DNA of 64,000 nucleotides from Chitinophagaceae bacterium (GCA_016715365.1 JADKAM010000010.1:62001-126000), one strand, 5' to 3'; positions 1 to 9,701 are shown, numbered from the stretch's first letter. Notes: generated by a model from the letters alone, not told the origin. Program-made: numbers and translations.

Positions 1-557
1 AATTCCTTTACCTGAGTCGCATTAAAATAATTGACACTTACAAACTGCTTCGAAACTTTAAGTTTTGTACTCTCGTAAGATTCATTGGCAATTGACTTTT
101 TTAGTTGCTGAAACGAATTGTTATCCATCGCTCTTTTGCCGCCCCGGTCATAATACTGATCATTGTTATCAACGCCCCAATCATCATCGTCCTCATTATT
201 GTAACCACCGCTTATCATTTGCTCATCAACAAATGCTTTACCAAAACGGTTGATGGCAATATCAACATGGTACTGTGGTTTTACAAAAAGATTATTGTTG
301 TACACCAGTTGATACCCGTTGCCCCTGTTATTACCGTTGTACCGGTTACGGTCGTTGCCTGCACGGAATATTTTAACCGTATGATTGCCGTTTTTTAAAT
401 TGTTGATCACAATATCACGGCCGTTTGCAGTGTACTTTACTCCATCAACCATAACCCGAATATCTGCATTGCCACTGGCCGAGATACTGAGCTTTGACTG
501 TGCAAATAAAATGGCTGAAAAGAATAACGCTGTTACAAGTGTAAATGTTTTTTTCAT
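1..557 (-). CDS. Secreted DUF4476-type protein, partial (5' part only)
   Basis: An open frame runs from an ATG at 557 off the left edge of the window, giving 185 residues. It begins with a clear Sec signal peptide (MKKTFTLVTALFFSAILFAQ). Next comes a PEGA-like beta segment of about 60 residues (VMVDGVKYTANG ... NGNHTVKIF), then an Asn/Asp-rich linker. Last is the start of a helical domain, FQQLKKSIANESYESTKLKV ... NATQVKE. That pattern resembles the Bacteroidota DUF4476 domain, which normally continues for another 50-60 residues. The function of the family is unknown; the protein is probably periplasmic or surface exposed. It is divergent from the macroglobulin gene at 760. Confidence 0.7.
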   Translation of the reverse strand, partial: MKKTFTLVTALFFSAILFAQSKLSISASGNADIRVMVDGVKYTANGRDIVINNLKNGNHTVKIFRAGNDRNRYNGNNRGNGYQLVYNNNLFVKPQYHVDIAINRFGKAFVDEQMISGGYNNEDDDDWGVDNNDQYYDRGGKRAMDNNSFQQLKKSIANESYESTKLKVSKQFVSVNYFNATQVKE

Positions 558-759
558 GCTGTTTAGGTTTTATAATAATGTAAATTCAAATGTTGTGCCG
601 TTCCATAAAAAGACAACCATAATGAAAAGTTAAAGAAAAAAATTAAATCAGAATTGTGCAAACAGCTTTATAATTTCATCTTAGTGCCCGGGGCTGACTT
701 TAGTCATGGTATTAGAACAGCTCCCTAACAAATTGTACCTTGTATTTAAATACCCGATT

Positions 760-3700
760 ATGTTTATACAAAAATTGTTGCTGGTTATTTTATTGTTAAC
801 CGGTACATCAGTAACCCTTATGGCCCAGACAAAAAATGATTACGATAAAAACTGGAAAAAAGTGGAAGCCTTCGAAAAGAAAGGCCTCACCAAATCAGCG
901 TTGCAGGAAGCACTGCTGATTTATAATATAGCTTTAAAAGAAGGCAATGATGCCCAGCAGATAAAAAGCTGCATATACCAGATCAGGTACCGCAATATGG
1001 TGGAGGAAGACAGCCAGGAGAATAATATTTTTTTCACAGATACCCTGATCGCAAAAGCCAAGGCTCCTGCAAAAAATATATTGCAAAGCATGCATGCCGA
1101 AATGTTCTGGCAATACCTGCAAAACAACCGCTGGAAGTTTTATAACCGCACCAAACTTGCCGAAGAAAAAAGTAAAGACATTACCACCTGGAGTATTGAT
1201 AAATTCTATGCTACCATCACCAAATTATACAAAGCCTCTTTACAAAACGATGCTGTTTTAAAGAGCACAAAATTAGATGGGCTTGATGCCATCATCATTA
1301 AAGGAGAAAACACCCGTCAACTTCGCCCAACCCTGTACGATTTTTTAACGCACCGGGCACTGGAATTTTTTATGAATGATGAGGATGGTGTTATTAAACC
1401 GGCTTACCAGTTTAAGGTTGATGATGCCATTGCATTTGCTAAGGCAGAAGATTTTAGCAGCGCTTCTTTTAAAACTAAAGACACCGCATCCATCCAGCAC
1501 AGAGCATTGCTGCTGTTGCAGGATCTTATAAAATTTCACCTGGCAGATGCCAATCCTGATGCATTGATTGATGCCGACCTCATAAGATTAAATTTCGTAA
1601 ACAGCAATGCAGTAATGGAAGGCAAAGAGAAACTCTATGAAGAAGCCTTGCTTGCCATTGAACAGAAATATCCCAATAACCAGGCTATTGCACAGGCAAT
1701 GTTTTTGCGTGGTACTATTTATTTACAACGTGGGCAACAATATGAAGCTCTTACAAAAACTGAAAACCAGTACGAAATAAAAAGGGCCAGGGAATTATTT
1801 GAAACAGTTTATGCCAGGTTTCCAAAATCGGAAGGTGGTATTAACGCAAAAAATGCAGTTGGGCAGCTTAGTCAGCCTTCGTTGAATATTGAAACAGAAA
1901 AAGTGAATGTGCCGCTGCAACCTTTCCGCAGCCTGGTTAAATACAAGAACATTAAAACGCTTTACCTGCGTGTAATAAAAACAACCAGGGAGGAAATAAA
2001 AAGTATTGACAGAAGGGATTATGAAAAAACATGGGAGTTTTATACAACCATGAAACCGGTAAAAAGCTGGAGCATTACCCTGCCCGATCTGCAGGATTAC
2101 CAGGAGCACAGCACCGAAATAAAAATTGATGGTCTTGCCAATGGCACCTATTTTATCCTGGCAAGTATTGACCCCAATTTTTCAGTAAAGAAAAATATGC
2201 TTGCAAAGCAACAGACTTATATCAGCAACATCAGCTACATACATACCAATGCTAACGATTATTTTGTACTTGACCGGGATAATGGCCAGCCGCTTGCCAA
2301 TGCAGCGGTGCAGATCTGGGAATCGAAATATAATTACAGCAGCAGTAAATACGATGAAGTAAAGCTGGAAAAATATTTAACAGATAAAAATGGATTTTTT
2401 AAACTGAAAGAAAGTAAGGACTACCGTAATTTTTTATTGCAGATCACGCATGGTGCCGATGAGTTGTTTATGGATGAAAATCATTCAAGCTATAATTATA
2501 ACAGCTATACACCCGAAACTGAAAAACATACATTTTTATTTACCGACCGGTCTATTTACCGCCCCGGGCAAACCTTGTATTTTAAAGGCATTGTTACTTT
2601 AAAAGAAAAAGAGGTTTCAAAAAGCGGTGTGGTGCCCGATTTTAAAACCAAGATCCAGTTAAAAGATGCCAACGGACAAAAATCGGCCGAGCTGATTGTT
2701 ACCACCAACGAATTCGGCAGTTATAAAGGTTCTTTCAAACTACCCGAAGGAGTAATGAACGGCAATTTCACATTGTACGATACAGCAACTAAATCTTACG
2801 TAAGTTTTAGTGTAGAGGAATACAAACGCCCCAAATTTTTTACCGAAATACAAAAACCAAAAGGCACGTACCGGGTTAATGACAGTATTGAAGTTACCGG
2901 TACTGCAAAAGCATACGCCGGCAATAATGTAGATGGCGCCAAAGTAAGTTACCGTGTGGTACGCAAAGTGCGCTATCCAATCTGGTGGGGCTGGGGAGGT
3001 TATTACAAAGGCTTTCCATCGGGCGGTAACGAAGAAATGGAAATAACAAACGGCGAAACCAAAACCGATACAAAAGGTGAATTTAAAATAAAATTTAAGG
3101 CGATACCGGATGAGTCGGTTGATAAAAAAAGTCAGCCAACTTTTTACTACGAAGTAAGTGCCGATATCACCGACATCAATGGCGAAACCAGGAGTGGCAA
3201 TACTTCAGTGGCAGTGGCTTACCAGATGCTGCAACTGAATATTGATATGCCCGAAACAATGCCGGCCGACAGCCTGAAGAATGTAAACATCTCCACCACC
3301 AACCTGAACGACATTTTTGAAAAGGCGAATGTGAATATTACCATATCCAAAGTAATATCGCCCATAAAAATTTTCAGGGAAAGATTTTGGGAAATGCCCG
3401 ACCAGTTTATGATGAGTAAGAATGAATACGAAAGCTATTTTCCTTACGATATTTATAAAGATGAAGACCAGCAGAGCAAATGGCCGTTGGGAGAGAAAGT
3501 ATTAGATAAGTCTGACAGCACGAAGGAAAGTGGGCAGTGGGCAATTGGCAATGGGCAGTGGGCAGCAGGCTGGTATAAAATAATTGCAACTACAAAAGAT
3601 AAATATGGCGAAACGGTTAAAGCAGAAAAATATATTCAACTAACCAATAGCGCCGCCAGCGAAAAAATATATGATGCTGTAAAACTTGGTGTAATAAAAG

Positions 3701-4026
3701 GAAATGCAGAACCCGGCGAGCAGATCAGTTACAATATCGCAACCGGTTTTGATAATATCTGGTTGATACATTCTTTAAGCAAAATGGATAAAACCAATAC
3801 GCTTACTTATAAAACAATTACCAATGCCCAATCTGCAACATCTGCGATATCTGTGGCAGAAACCGATCGTGGCGGCATGGCCATGAGCTATGCTTTTGTC
3901 AAACATAACCGTGTGTACAAAGGCAACCAGGCTTTCAGCATTCCATGGAGTAACAAAGATTTAAACATCAGTTTCGAAACCTTCCGTGATAAATTATTGC
4001 CCGGCGCCAATGAAAATGGAAAGTAA
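760..4026 (+). CDS. Alpha-2-macroglobulin-like protein, N-terminal part (frameshifted)
   Basis: This is the first part of a large bacterial alpha-2-macroglobulin, a periplasmic or outer-membrane protein that traps proteases. An upstream in-frame ATG exists at 706, but the ATG at 760 places a clean signal peptide at the N-terminus (MFIQKLLLVILLLTG ... LMAQ), so 760 is preferred. Residues 25-400 are helical, TPR-like repeats. An MG2 domain lies around residues 585-700 with the family motif RSIYRPGQTLYFKG, followed by further macroglobulin beta domains. The frame stops at 4024-4026, just before the next domain. The frame of the following ORF carries on the same protein without loss if one extra A is supplied in the A run at 4013-4016. 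The gene may be frameshifted, or this may be a sequencing error. Confidence 0.85.
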   Translation: MFIQKLLLVILLLTGTSVTLMAQTKNDYDKNWKKVEAFEKKGLTKSALQEALLIYNIALKEGNDAQQIKSCIYQIRYRNMVEEDSQENNIFFTDTLIAKAKAPAKNILQSMHAEMFWQYLQNNRWKFYNRTKLAEEKSKDITTWSIDKFYATITKLYKASLQNDAVLKSTKLDGLDAIIIKGENTRQLRPTLYDFLTHRALEFFMNDEDGVIKPAYQFKVDDAIAFAKAEDFSSASFKTKDTASIQHRALLLLQDLIKFHLADANPDALIDADLIRLNFVNSNAVMEGKEKLYEEALLAIEQKYPNNQAIAQAMFLRGTIYLQRGQQYEALTKTENQYEIKRARELFETVYARFPKSEGGINAKNAVGQLSQPSLNIETEKVNVPLQPFRSLVKYKNIKTLYLRVIKTTREEIKSIDRRDYEKTWEFYTTMKPVKSWSITLPDLQDYQEHSTEIKIDGLANGTYFILASIDPNFSVKKNMLAKQQTYISNISYIHTNANDYFVLDRDNGQPLANAAVQIWESKYNYSSSKYDEVKLEKYLTDKNGFFKLKESKDYRNFLLQITHGADELFMDENHSSYNYNSYTPETEKHTFLFTDRSIYRPGQTLYFKGIVTLKEKEVSKSGVVPDFKTKIQLKDANGQKSAELIVTTNEFGSYKGSFKLPEGVMNGNFTLYDTATKSYVSFSVEEYKRPKFFTEIQKPKGTYRVNDSIEVTGTAKAYAGNNVDGAKVSYRVVRKVRYPIWWGWGGYYKGFPSGGNEEMEITNGETKTDTKGEFKIKFKAIPDESVDKKSQPTFYYEVSADITDINGETRSGNTSVAVAYQMLQLNIDMPETMPADSLKNVNISTTNLNDIFEKANVNITISKVISPIKIFRERFWEMPDQFMMSKNEYESYFPYDIYKDEDQQSKWPLGEKVLDKSDSTKESGQWAIGNGQWAAGWYKIIATTKDKYGETVKAEKYIQLTNSAASEKIYDAVKLGVIKGNAEPGEQISYNIATGFDNIWLIHSLSKMDKTNTLTYKTITNAQSATSAISVAETDRGGMAMSYAFVKHNRVYKGNQAFSIPWSNKDLNISFETFRDKLLPGANENGK

Positions 4027-4064
4027 AAATAACCGGTAATAAGGGAGAGAAAGTTGCTGCCGAA

Positions 4065-6896
4065 ATGCTGGCCGGCATGTATGATGCAAGTCTTGACCAG
4101 TTTAAAACACACAACTGGTACAAGCCAAATATATGGCCGGGATTGTATAACACCATTTACTGGAATATAAATGGATTTGCAAAAGTAAGCTCAGAAGAAT
4201 TTAACAGAAGGGAGTATGAATATTTAACTGCTCCTAATAAATCTTACGATCAGCTTTTAACCTCTGGTTACTATGGTAGATATGGAGACGTTGACAGCTA
4301 TGGAGCTGCAAAAGAAATCAGGATCAGAGGAGTTTCTTCTGCACCTCCTCCACCGCCAAGCCCCAGTGGGAATGTAGGTGGTGCTTTAGATGAAGTTGTA
4401 ACTGTTGGATTTGGAGGAGGAAAGAAATCTAAACCGAAAGCAGATATGGATGGAAATGGTGTTTACGATTCTATTTCTTTCAATATGAAAACAACTATAG
4501 GAATAGACAAGCTTAACAATGGTCAGTCGCCTGATGTTCAAGTCCGCAAAAACTTCAACGAAACAGCTTTCTTCTTCCCTGATCTTAAAACAGATGCCGA
4601 AGGCAATATTGAATTTTCTTTTACAATACCCGAAGCCTTAACCAAATGGAAGCTGATGACATTGGCTCATAGCAAAGACCTGGCAAGTGCCTACAGTGAA
4701 AAAACTACTGTAACGCAAAAGCCATTGATGGTGCAGCCCAATGCGCCAAGGTTTATGAGGGAAGGAGATAATATGGAGTTTAGCGCAAAAATTGTAAACC
4801 TGGGCGAAAAAGAAGTAACCGGTATTGCCACTTTGGAATTACTGGATGCTGCCACCAACAAACCGGTTGATGGTTGGTTTAAAAATGTTTTTCCAAACCA
4901 GTATTTTACCGTTGCAGCCGGGCAAAGTGCAGCAGTAAAATTCCCGATGGAAATTCCTTTCAATTTTAATTCGGCTATGACGTACAGGATCGTTGCCAAA
5001 GCAGGAGAATTTTCTGACGGTGAAGAAATGGCCATTCCCATTTTAACCAACCGTATGCTGGTTACAGAAAGCATGCCGCTGAACCTGCGCAATCAAACTA
5101 CAAAAACTTTTAAGTTTGATAAACTACTCAACAGCGGCAGCAGCACAACCATTACCAATCATGCGCTCACAGTTGAATACACCAGCAACCCGGCCTGGTA
5201 TGCTGTACAGGCACTACCCTATCTAATGGAGTATCCTTACGAATGTGCCGAGCAGACTTTCAACCGGTATTATGCAAATACATTAGCCAGCTATATCAGT
5301 CGCTCCATGCCAAAAATAAAAGCGGTCTTTGAAAGATGGAAGAATGTTGATACGGCAGCATTGCTTTCTAATCTTCAAAAAAATGAAGAATTAAAATCGG
5401 CGCTGTTGCAGGAAACACCCTGGGTATTGGATGCACAGAATGAAAATCAGCAGAAGAAAAATATTGCCCTGCTGTTTGATATGGTGCGTATGAGTGCCGA
5501 GCAGAACAAATCATTTAACAAGCTGAAAGAAATGCAAAGCAGCAACGGTGGTTTTGTATGGTTTAAAGGCGGGGCCGATGACCGTTACATGACGCAGTAC
5601 ATTGCAACCGGTATCGGGCATTTAAGAAAACTGAATGCATTAACCGGTGATAATTATCAAACCATCAAAACCATTATTGATAAAGCAGTTCCTTACCTGG
5701 ATAAAAAAATAAAAGAAGATTACGACGAACTGATCAGGTACAAAGCAAAAATGAGCGAAAATCATTTAAGCAGTCTTCAGATTCAGTATTTGTACATGCG
5801 CAGTTTCTTCCCCGAGTATAAAGTTGCTGCTGCATCGCAAACAGCTTTTAATTATTACAACGGACAGGCAAAAAAATACTGGCTAAGCAACAGCAAGTAT
5901 ATGCAGGCCATGATCGCCCTCGCATTACACCGCAGCAATGATGCAACAACACCAAAAGCCATCATCAAATCTTTAAAAGAAAATGCCATCAGTAAAGAAG
6001 AGTTAGGCATGTACTGGAAAGAATGGACAACCGGCGGCTACTACTGGCACCAGGCTCCTATCGAAAGCCAGGCCATGATGATTGAGGCTTTTATGGATAT
6101 TGATAAGAACAATACAACGGTTGATGATTTAAAAACCTGGTTACTAAAACAAAAACAAACCCAAAACTGGAAAACCACCAAAGCCACTGCAGAAGCTTGT
6201 TACGCTTTATTGTTGGGTGGTAACAACTGGCTGGCTGAAGAAAAAGAAGTGTCCATCAATTTAGGAAACACCATTGTAAAAAGCACCGATGATGCAACCG
6301 AAGCAGGTACAGGTTACTTCAAAAAAAGATTTGAAGCCGAAAAGGTAAAAGCAAACATGGGCAATATCACTGTCAACATCACCAAATCATCAAATCAACA
6401 GATCAGCACATCAAGCTGGGGCTCCGTTTACTGGCAATACTTCGAAGACCTCGACAAAATAACTTCTGCCGAAACACCACTGAAACTGGTGAAGAAATTA
6501 TTCATCGAAAAAAATTCAGACAAAGGACCGGTGCTGATTGCTTTAGCAGATGGTGCACAGCTAAAAGTAGGCGACAAAATAAAAGTGCGTATCGAACTTA
6601 AAGTTGACCGTGATATGGAATACGTACACATGAAAGACATGCGTGCTGCCTGTATGGAACCAACCAATGTTTTGAGCGAATATAAATACCAGGGCGGCCT
6701 TGGTTATTACGAAAGCACCAAAGATGCCAGTACCAATTTCTTCTTTGGCTGGCTGGCCCGTGGCAGTTATGTTTTTGAGTATCCCATGTTTGTAACCCAC
6801 GCCGGTAATTTCAGCAATGGCATTACAACCATACAGTGTATGTATGCGCCTGAGTTTACAAGCCATAGTGAGGGAATAAGAGTAACGGTAGAATGA
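4065..6896 (+). CDS. Alpha-2-macroglobulin-like protein, C-terminal part with CAEQ thioester
   Basis: This is the continuation of the preceding macroglobulin in the other frame. Coding sense extends upstream of the ATG at 4065 to about 4014, so that ATG is probably not a true start. Near residues 85-135 lie a proline-rich linker and a LDEVVTVGFGGGKK segment that resembles a TonB-receptor plug start. The A2M core follows (NFNETAFFFPDLKTD ... FTIPEALTKWK). A thioester motif, Cys-Ala-Glu-Gln, sits at residues 394-397 in the context YPYECAEQTF, so the bait-and-trap chemistry looks intact. The alpha-helical thioester domain and the C-terminal receptor-like domain complete the protein. Together the two parts give about 2,040 residues, near the usual size for Bacteroidota members. 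Confidence 0.85.
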   Translation: MLAGMYDASLDQFKTHNWYKPNIWPGLYNTIYWNINGFAKVSSEEFNRREYEYLTAPNKSYDQLLTSGYYGRYGDVDSYGAAKEIRIRGVSSAPPPPPSPSGNVGGALDEVVTVGFGGGKKSKPKADMDGNGVYDSISFNMKTTIGIDKLNNGQSPDVQVRKNFNETAFFFPDLKTDAEGNIEFSFTIPEALTKWKLMTLAHSKDLASAYSEKTTVTQKPLMVQPNAPRFMREGDNMEFSAKIVNLGEKEVTGIATLELLDAATNKPVDGWFKNVFPNQYFTVAAGQSAAVKFPMEIPFNFNSAMTYRIVAKAGEFSDGEEMAIPILTNRMLVTESMPLNLRNQTTKTFKFDKLLNSGSSTTITNHALTVEYTSNPAWYAVQALPYLMEYPYECAEQTFNRYYANTLASYISRSMPKIKAVFERWKNVDTAALLSNLQKNEELKSALLQETPWVLDAQNENQQKKNIALLFDMVRMSAEQNKSFNKLKEMQSSNGGFVWFKGGADDRYMTQYIATGIGHLRKLNALTGDNYQTIKTIIDKAVPYLDKKIKEDYDELIRYKAKMSENHLSSLQIQYLYMRSFFPEYKVAAASQTAFNYYNGQAKKYWLSNSKYMQAMIALALHRSNDATTPKAIIKSLKENAISKEELGMYWKEWTTGGYYWHQAPIESQAMMIEAFMDIDKNNTTVDDLKTWLLKQKQTQNWKTTKATAEACYALLLGGNNWLAEEKEVSINLGNTIVKSTDDATEAGTGYFKKRFEAEKVKANMGNITVNITKSSNQQISTSSWGSVYWQYFEDLDKITSAETPLKLVKKLFIEKNSDKGPVLIALADGAQLKVGDKIKVRIELKVDRDMEYVHMKDMRAACMEPTNVLSEYKYQGGLGYYESTKDASTNFFFGWLARGSYVFEYPMFVTHAGNFSNGITTIQCMYAPEFTSHSEGIRVTVE

Positions 6897-6981
6897 TGAA
6901 TTATGAATTATGAGTTATGAGTTATTTTGCAAGAGGTTTTTGTATTTTTAACTCATCACTCATAATTCATAACTTATAACT
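6897..6981. repeat. AT-rich palindromic intergenic repeat (ATTATGA units)
   Basis: The gap between the macroglobulin and the next gene is almost entirely an imperfect inverted repeat. The left arm (6897-6925) is built from tandem TGAATTA/TGAGTTA units. The right arm (6952-6981) is the complementary series with CATAATTCAT. A related palindrome lies at 37717-37773. Confidence 0.7.
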
Positions 6982-6987
6982 GCTTAC

Positions 6988-7386
6988 ATGCCAAAGGAAC
7001 AAACCTACAATATCCCCATCCGCTACCGTAAGATGGAAAACCTGCATATTGTTTTCTGGCTGCTTAAAGATATAAGCTGGTGTATGGGTTGGAAAACACT
7101 GGGCATTGTCATGGTTATCCCTACACTTATTATCGCCATTGTTATAAGCTGGCGCACCCGGCAATACATGAGTGAGCTTTGCCACAATGTTGCCATTACA
7201 GTTTGGATTGCAGCTAACAGTTACTGGATGATCAGCGAATTCTTTCATTTTGATACAATGATCGTTTATGACAGTATAACGTATAAATATTTATCCATAA
7301 TTCCCTTTGGTATCGGCATTTTACTGCTGGGATATTATTACCTGGTTTGGAAACCTACACATAAGCATGTTGATGAAAAAATGTAA
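6988..7386 (+). CDS. Small four-helix membrane protein of unknown function
   Basis: The product has 132 residues with four predicted membrane helices, at about residues 20-33, 38-54, 66-85 and 100-120. The N-terminus is polar (MPKEQTYNIPIRYRKMENLH) and the C-terminus charged (KPTHKHVDEKM). The short loops are rich in Trp and His (KDISWCMGW, SEFFHF). I do not recognise a characterised family; similar short proteins occur in Bacteroidota genomes. It follows the macroglobulin on the same strand after a palindromic gap, so cotranscription is uncertain. It is most likely an inner-membrane protein. Confidence 0.65.
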   Translation: MPKEQTYNIPIRYRKMENLHIVFWLLKDISWCMGWKTLGIVMVIPTLIIAIVISWRTRQYMSELCHNVAITVWIAANSYWMISEFFHFDTMIVYDSITYKYLSIIPFGIGILLLGYYYLVWKPTHKHVDEKM

Positions 7387-7784
7387 AAGGCAGATTAACT
7401 ATTAACTGGTGTTATTACTTACCATTCATAATACATACTCTACCATTTGTAGAAGCAAAAATCCCATCCATATCAGATTTCATTGTGCAGCAATTCCCGC
7501 CCATATATCTTTACATCTCAAACATAAACAGAGCCTCGCTCTAATGAAAAATGCACCATTGTATTGCTGCCCTTCTCTTTAACTTTCGCCAGAGAGTAAA
7601 GCCACCAGCAGTTTTCCACAATTAATTCTCAGTAAAGATTTATTAACCGGATTTTTAATAATTATTAGTAGCTTGATGATTATTAATACCAACCCTGCAA
7701 AGTAAATCAGGCGTAGTGGGCCTATATGGCTGAAGTGTACGCCAGCTGTAACCAAAACAAAACAAACAATTAAAACGCACAACT
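7387..7784. other. 398-bp non-coding stretch upstream of the SPFH gene
   Basis: I see no convincing gene here. It contains a weak candidate promoter (7482-7513) and a small imperfect hairpin around 7577-7600 (CTTTAACTTTC against GAGAGTAAAG). A 67-residue minus-strand frame at 7579-7782 is hydrophobic but has no recognisable features and probably is not a gene. Confidence 0.5.
7482..7513 (+). promoter_or_regulatory. Candidate Bacteroidota-type promoter for the SPFH gene
   Basis: ATTG at 7482-7485 is separated by 20 bp from TATCTTTA at 7506-7513, close to the Bacteroidota consensus TTTG / TAnnTTTG. If it is used, the SPFH mRNA would carry a leader of roughly 260 nt. Confidence 0.3.
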
Positions 7785-9701
7785 ATGGATCTTTCAAATT
7801 TATTTGCCAATTACTGGTGGATACTGGTAATGCTATTATCGCTCGTCATGTACAAATTTATCCTGCGGTTCCTGTTCGGTATGGTCATTGTACCCGAAGA
7901 CAGGATCGGACTGGTTACAAAAAAATTCGTGCTTTTCGGTGCCAACCGTTCACTACCCGATGGCCGCATCATTGCCACCAAAGGCGAAGCAGGTTTCCAG
8001 GGTAAAACACTTGCACCGGGTTTGTACTGGGGTATGTGGCCCTGGCAGTATGGTGTAAACATGCACGCATTTTTGGTGATACCGGAAGGTAATATCGGCC
8101 TGGTGCTTTCTAACGACGGTGCCGAAATACCCACCGGTGCAATCTTAGGCCGCAAAGTGGAAAGCGATAACTTTCAGGATGCTGTTGGGTTTTTAAACAA
8201 CGGCGGACAAAAAGGTCGCCAGACAGCCTACATCACCGCAGGTACTTACCGTATCAATATCTATGCATTTACGGTTACGGTTAGCCCCATGGTTATCATT
8301 CACGAAAACATGGTAGGTATTGTTACCAGTTTGGATGGTCACCCGATTGAGGGTAACCAGATAGCTGGTAAGTACATTGAAGGCCACAATAATTTCCAGG
8401 ACTTCGACAGTTTTCTTAAAAATGATGGTAACCGTGGCTTGCAACCTTCCATCGTACTGGCAGGTAGCTATAACATTAACCCATGGGCTATACAAATTGA
8501 AGAAGTGCCTATGACCGACGTACCTATTGGCTATGTTGGTGTGGTGATCAGTTATATTGGCCTCGACGGAAAAGACCTTACCGGCGAAAGTTTTAAACAT
8601 GGTAATATTGTTGGTAAGGGAAGCCGTGGTGTATGGATGGAACCTTATGGCCCCGGTAAATATCCCATCAACAAATACACCATGAAAGTAGAACTGGTGC
8701 CTACCACAAACCTGGTGCTTAACTGGGCCAATGCCCGTAGCGAATCGCATCAGCTGGATAAGAATTTAAGCACCATCACCGTTCGTTCGCAGGATGGTTT
8801 CCCTTTTAATCTGGATGTGTCGCAGATCATACACATACCGGCCAACGAAGCACCCAAAGTAATTGCACGTTTCGGCAGCATGAACAACCTGGTTAGCCAG
8901 GTGCTGGAACCAACCATTGGTAACTACTTCCGTAACTCGGCGCAGGATAGTGATGTGATCTCTTTCTTAAGTACGCGTAAAGAAAGACAGCTGGCTGCAA
9001 AAGAGCATATCAAAAATGTACTTGATGAGTACAACGTAAATGCAGTGGATACTTTGATTGGTGATATCGTTCCTCCTGAATCGTTAATGAAAACATTAAC
9101 CGACCGTAAAATTGCACAGGAAGAAGAAAAAACTTACACTACCCAGCGACTTGCGCAGGAAAAACGCCAGGGCATGGAAAAAGAAACCGCCATTGCCGAT
9201 ATGCAGAAGGAGATTGTAAAAGCACAGCAAAGTGTAGAGATTGCCCAACGTACTGCCGATGCTACTGTTAAAAAAGCCGAGGGTGATGCCAACAGTTTAA
9301 AACTGCAGGTAGATGCTGAAGCCACCGCCACTAAAATGCGTGCAAATGCCGAAGCAGAAGCAACCAAGGCCCGTGCCGGTGCCCAGGCCGAAGCCACCAA
9401 ACTAAATGCCAGCGCCGATGCAGAAAGGATCAGCAAGACCGGTTTGGCCGAAGCTGAAAAAATTATGGCCATTGGTAAATCAACCGCAGAAGCTTATGAG
9501 CTGCAGGTTAAAGCCATGGGCGGTGATAATTTTACCCGCTACAAAATAACCGAAGAAATTGCCAAAGGTAATATCAAGATCATTCCTGATATCCTTATCG
9601 GCGGCGGAACCGGTACCGATGGCGGCATCAACGGTTTACTCGGTATGAAGCTGATGGAAATGATGGATACGAAGAAGAATGACAAGCCGGAAACGAATTA
9701 A
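7785..9701 (+). CDS. SPFH/Band 7 flotillin-like membrane protein
   Basis: This is a 638-residue scaffold protein of the SPFH (stomatin/prohibitin/flotillin/HflK) superfamily, expected to organise membrane microdomains. One N-terminal membrane helix spans residues 8-32. An extended N-terminal region of about 300 residues contains two related beta segments, each with an NFQD(A/F) core (SDNFQDAVGFLNNGG and HNNFQDFDSFLKNDG), which suggests an internal duplication. The SPFH core lies around 300-430 (TITVRSQDGFPFNLDVSQII). A long Ala/Glu/Lys coiled coil (about 430-570) has repeated AEAEATKARAGAQAEATK-like units, as in flotillins. The Gly-rich tail is typical. It appears monocistronic, with a terminator directly downstream. 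The client proteins are unknown. Confidence 0.85.
   Translation: MDLSNLFANYWWILVMLLSLVMYKFILRFLFGMVIVPEDRIGLVTKKFVLFGANRSLPDGRIIATKGEAGFQGKTLAPGLYWGMWPWQYGVNMHAFLVIPEGNIGLVLSNDGAEIPTGAILGRKVESDNFQDAVGFLNNGGQKGRQTAYITAGTYRINIYAFTVTVSPMVIIHENMVGIVTSLDGHPIEGNQIAGKYIEGHNNFQDFDSFLKNDGNRGLQPSIVLAGSYNINPWAIQIEEVPMTDVPIGYVGVVISYIGLDGKDLTGESFKHGNIVGKGSRGVWMEPYGPGKYPINKYTMKVELVPTTNLVLNWANARSESHQLDKNLSTITVRSQDGFPFNLDVSQIIHIPANEAPKVIARFGSMNNLVSQVLEPTIGNYFRNSAQDSDVISFLSTRKERQLAAKEHIKNVLDEYNVNAVDTLIGDIVPPESLMKTLTDRKIAQEEEKTYTTQRLAQEKRQGMEKETAIADMQKEIVKAQQSVEIAQRTADATVKKAEGDANSLKLQVDAEATATKMRANAEAEATKARAGAQAEATKLNASADAERISKTGLAEAEKIMAIGKSTAEAYELQVKAMGGDNFTRYKITEEIAKGNIKIIPDILIGGGTGTDGGINGLLGMKLMEMMDTKKNDKPETN

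Noticed and set aside
65..633. Short plus-strand frames at the left edge
   Set aside because: They are antisense shadows of the DUF4476-type gene running off the left edge.
706..759. Upstream ATG extending the macroglobulin by 18 residues
   Set aside because: The extension would precede a complete signal peptide beginning at 760, so it was not used as the start.
2947..3569. Low-complexity Gly/Trp segments in the macroglobulin considered as carbohydrate-binding repeats
   Set aside because: They are too short and irregular; the later one is better explained by a DNA repeat in frame.
4011..4026. Programmed -1 frameshift in the macroglobulin gene
   Set aside because: No X-XXY-YYZ heptamer and no obvious downstream stimulatory hairpin; a simple indel or sequencing error is more likely.
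7579..7782. 67-residue hydrophobic minus-strand frame upstream of the SPFH gene
   Set aside because: No ribosome-binding site, no family signature, Cys/Ile-rich composition typical of AT-rich noncoding DNA; it lies in the probable leader of the SPFH gene.
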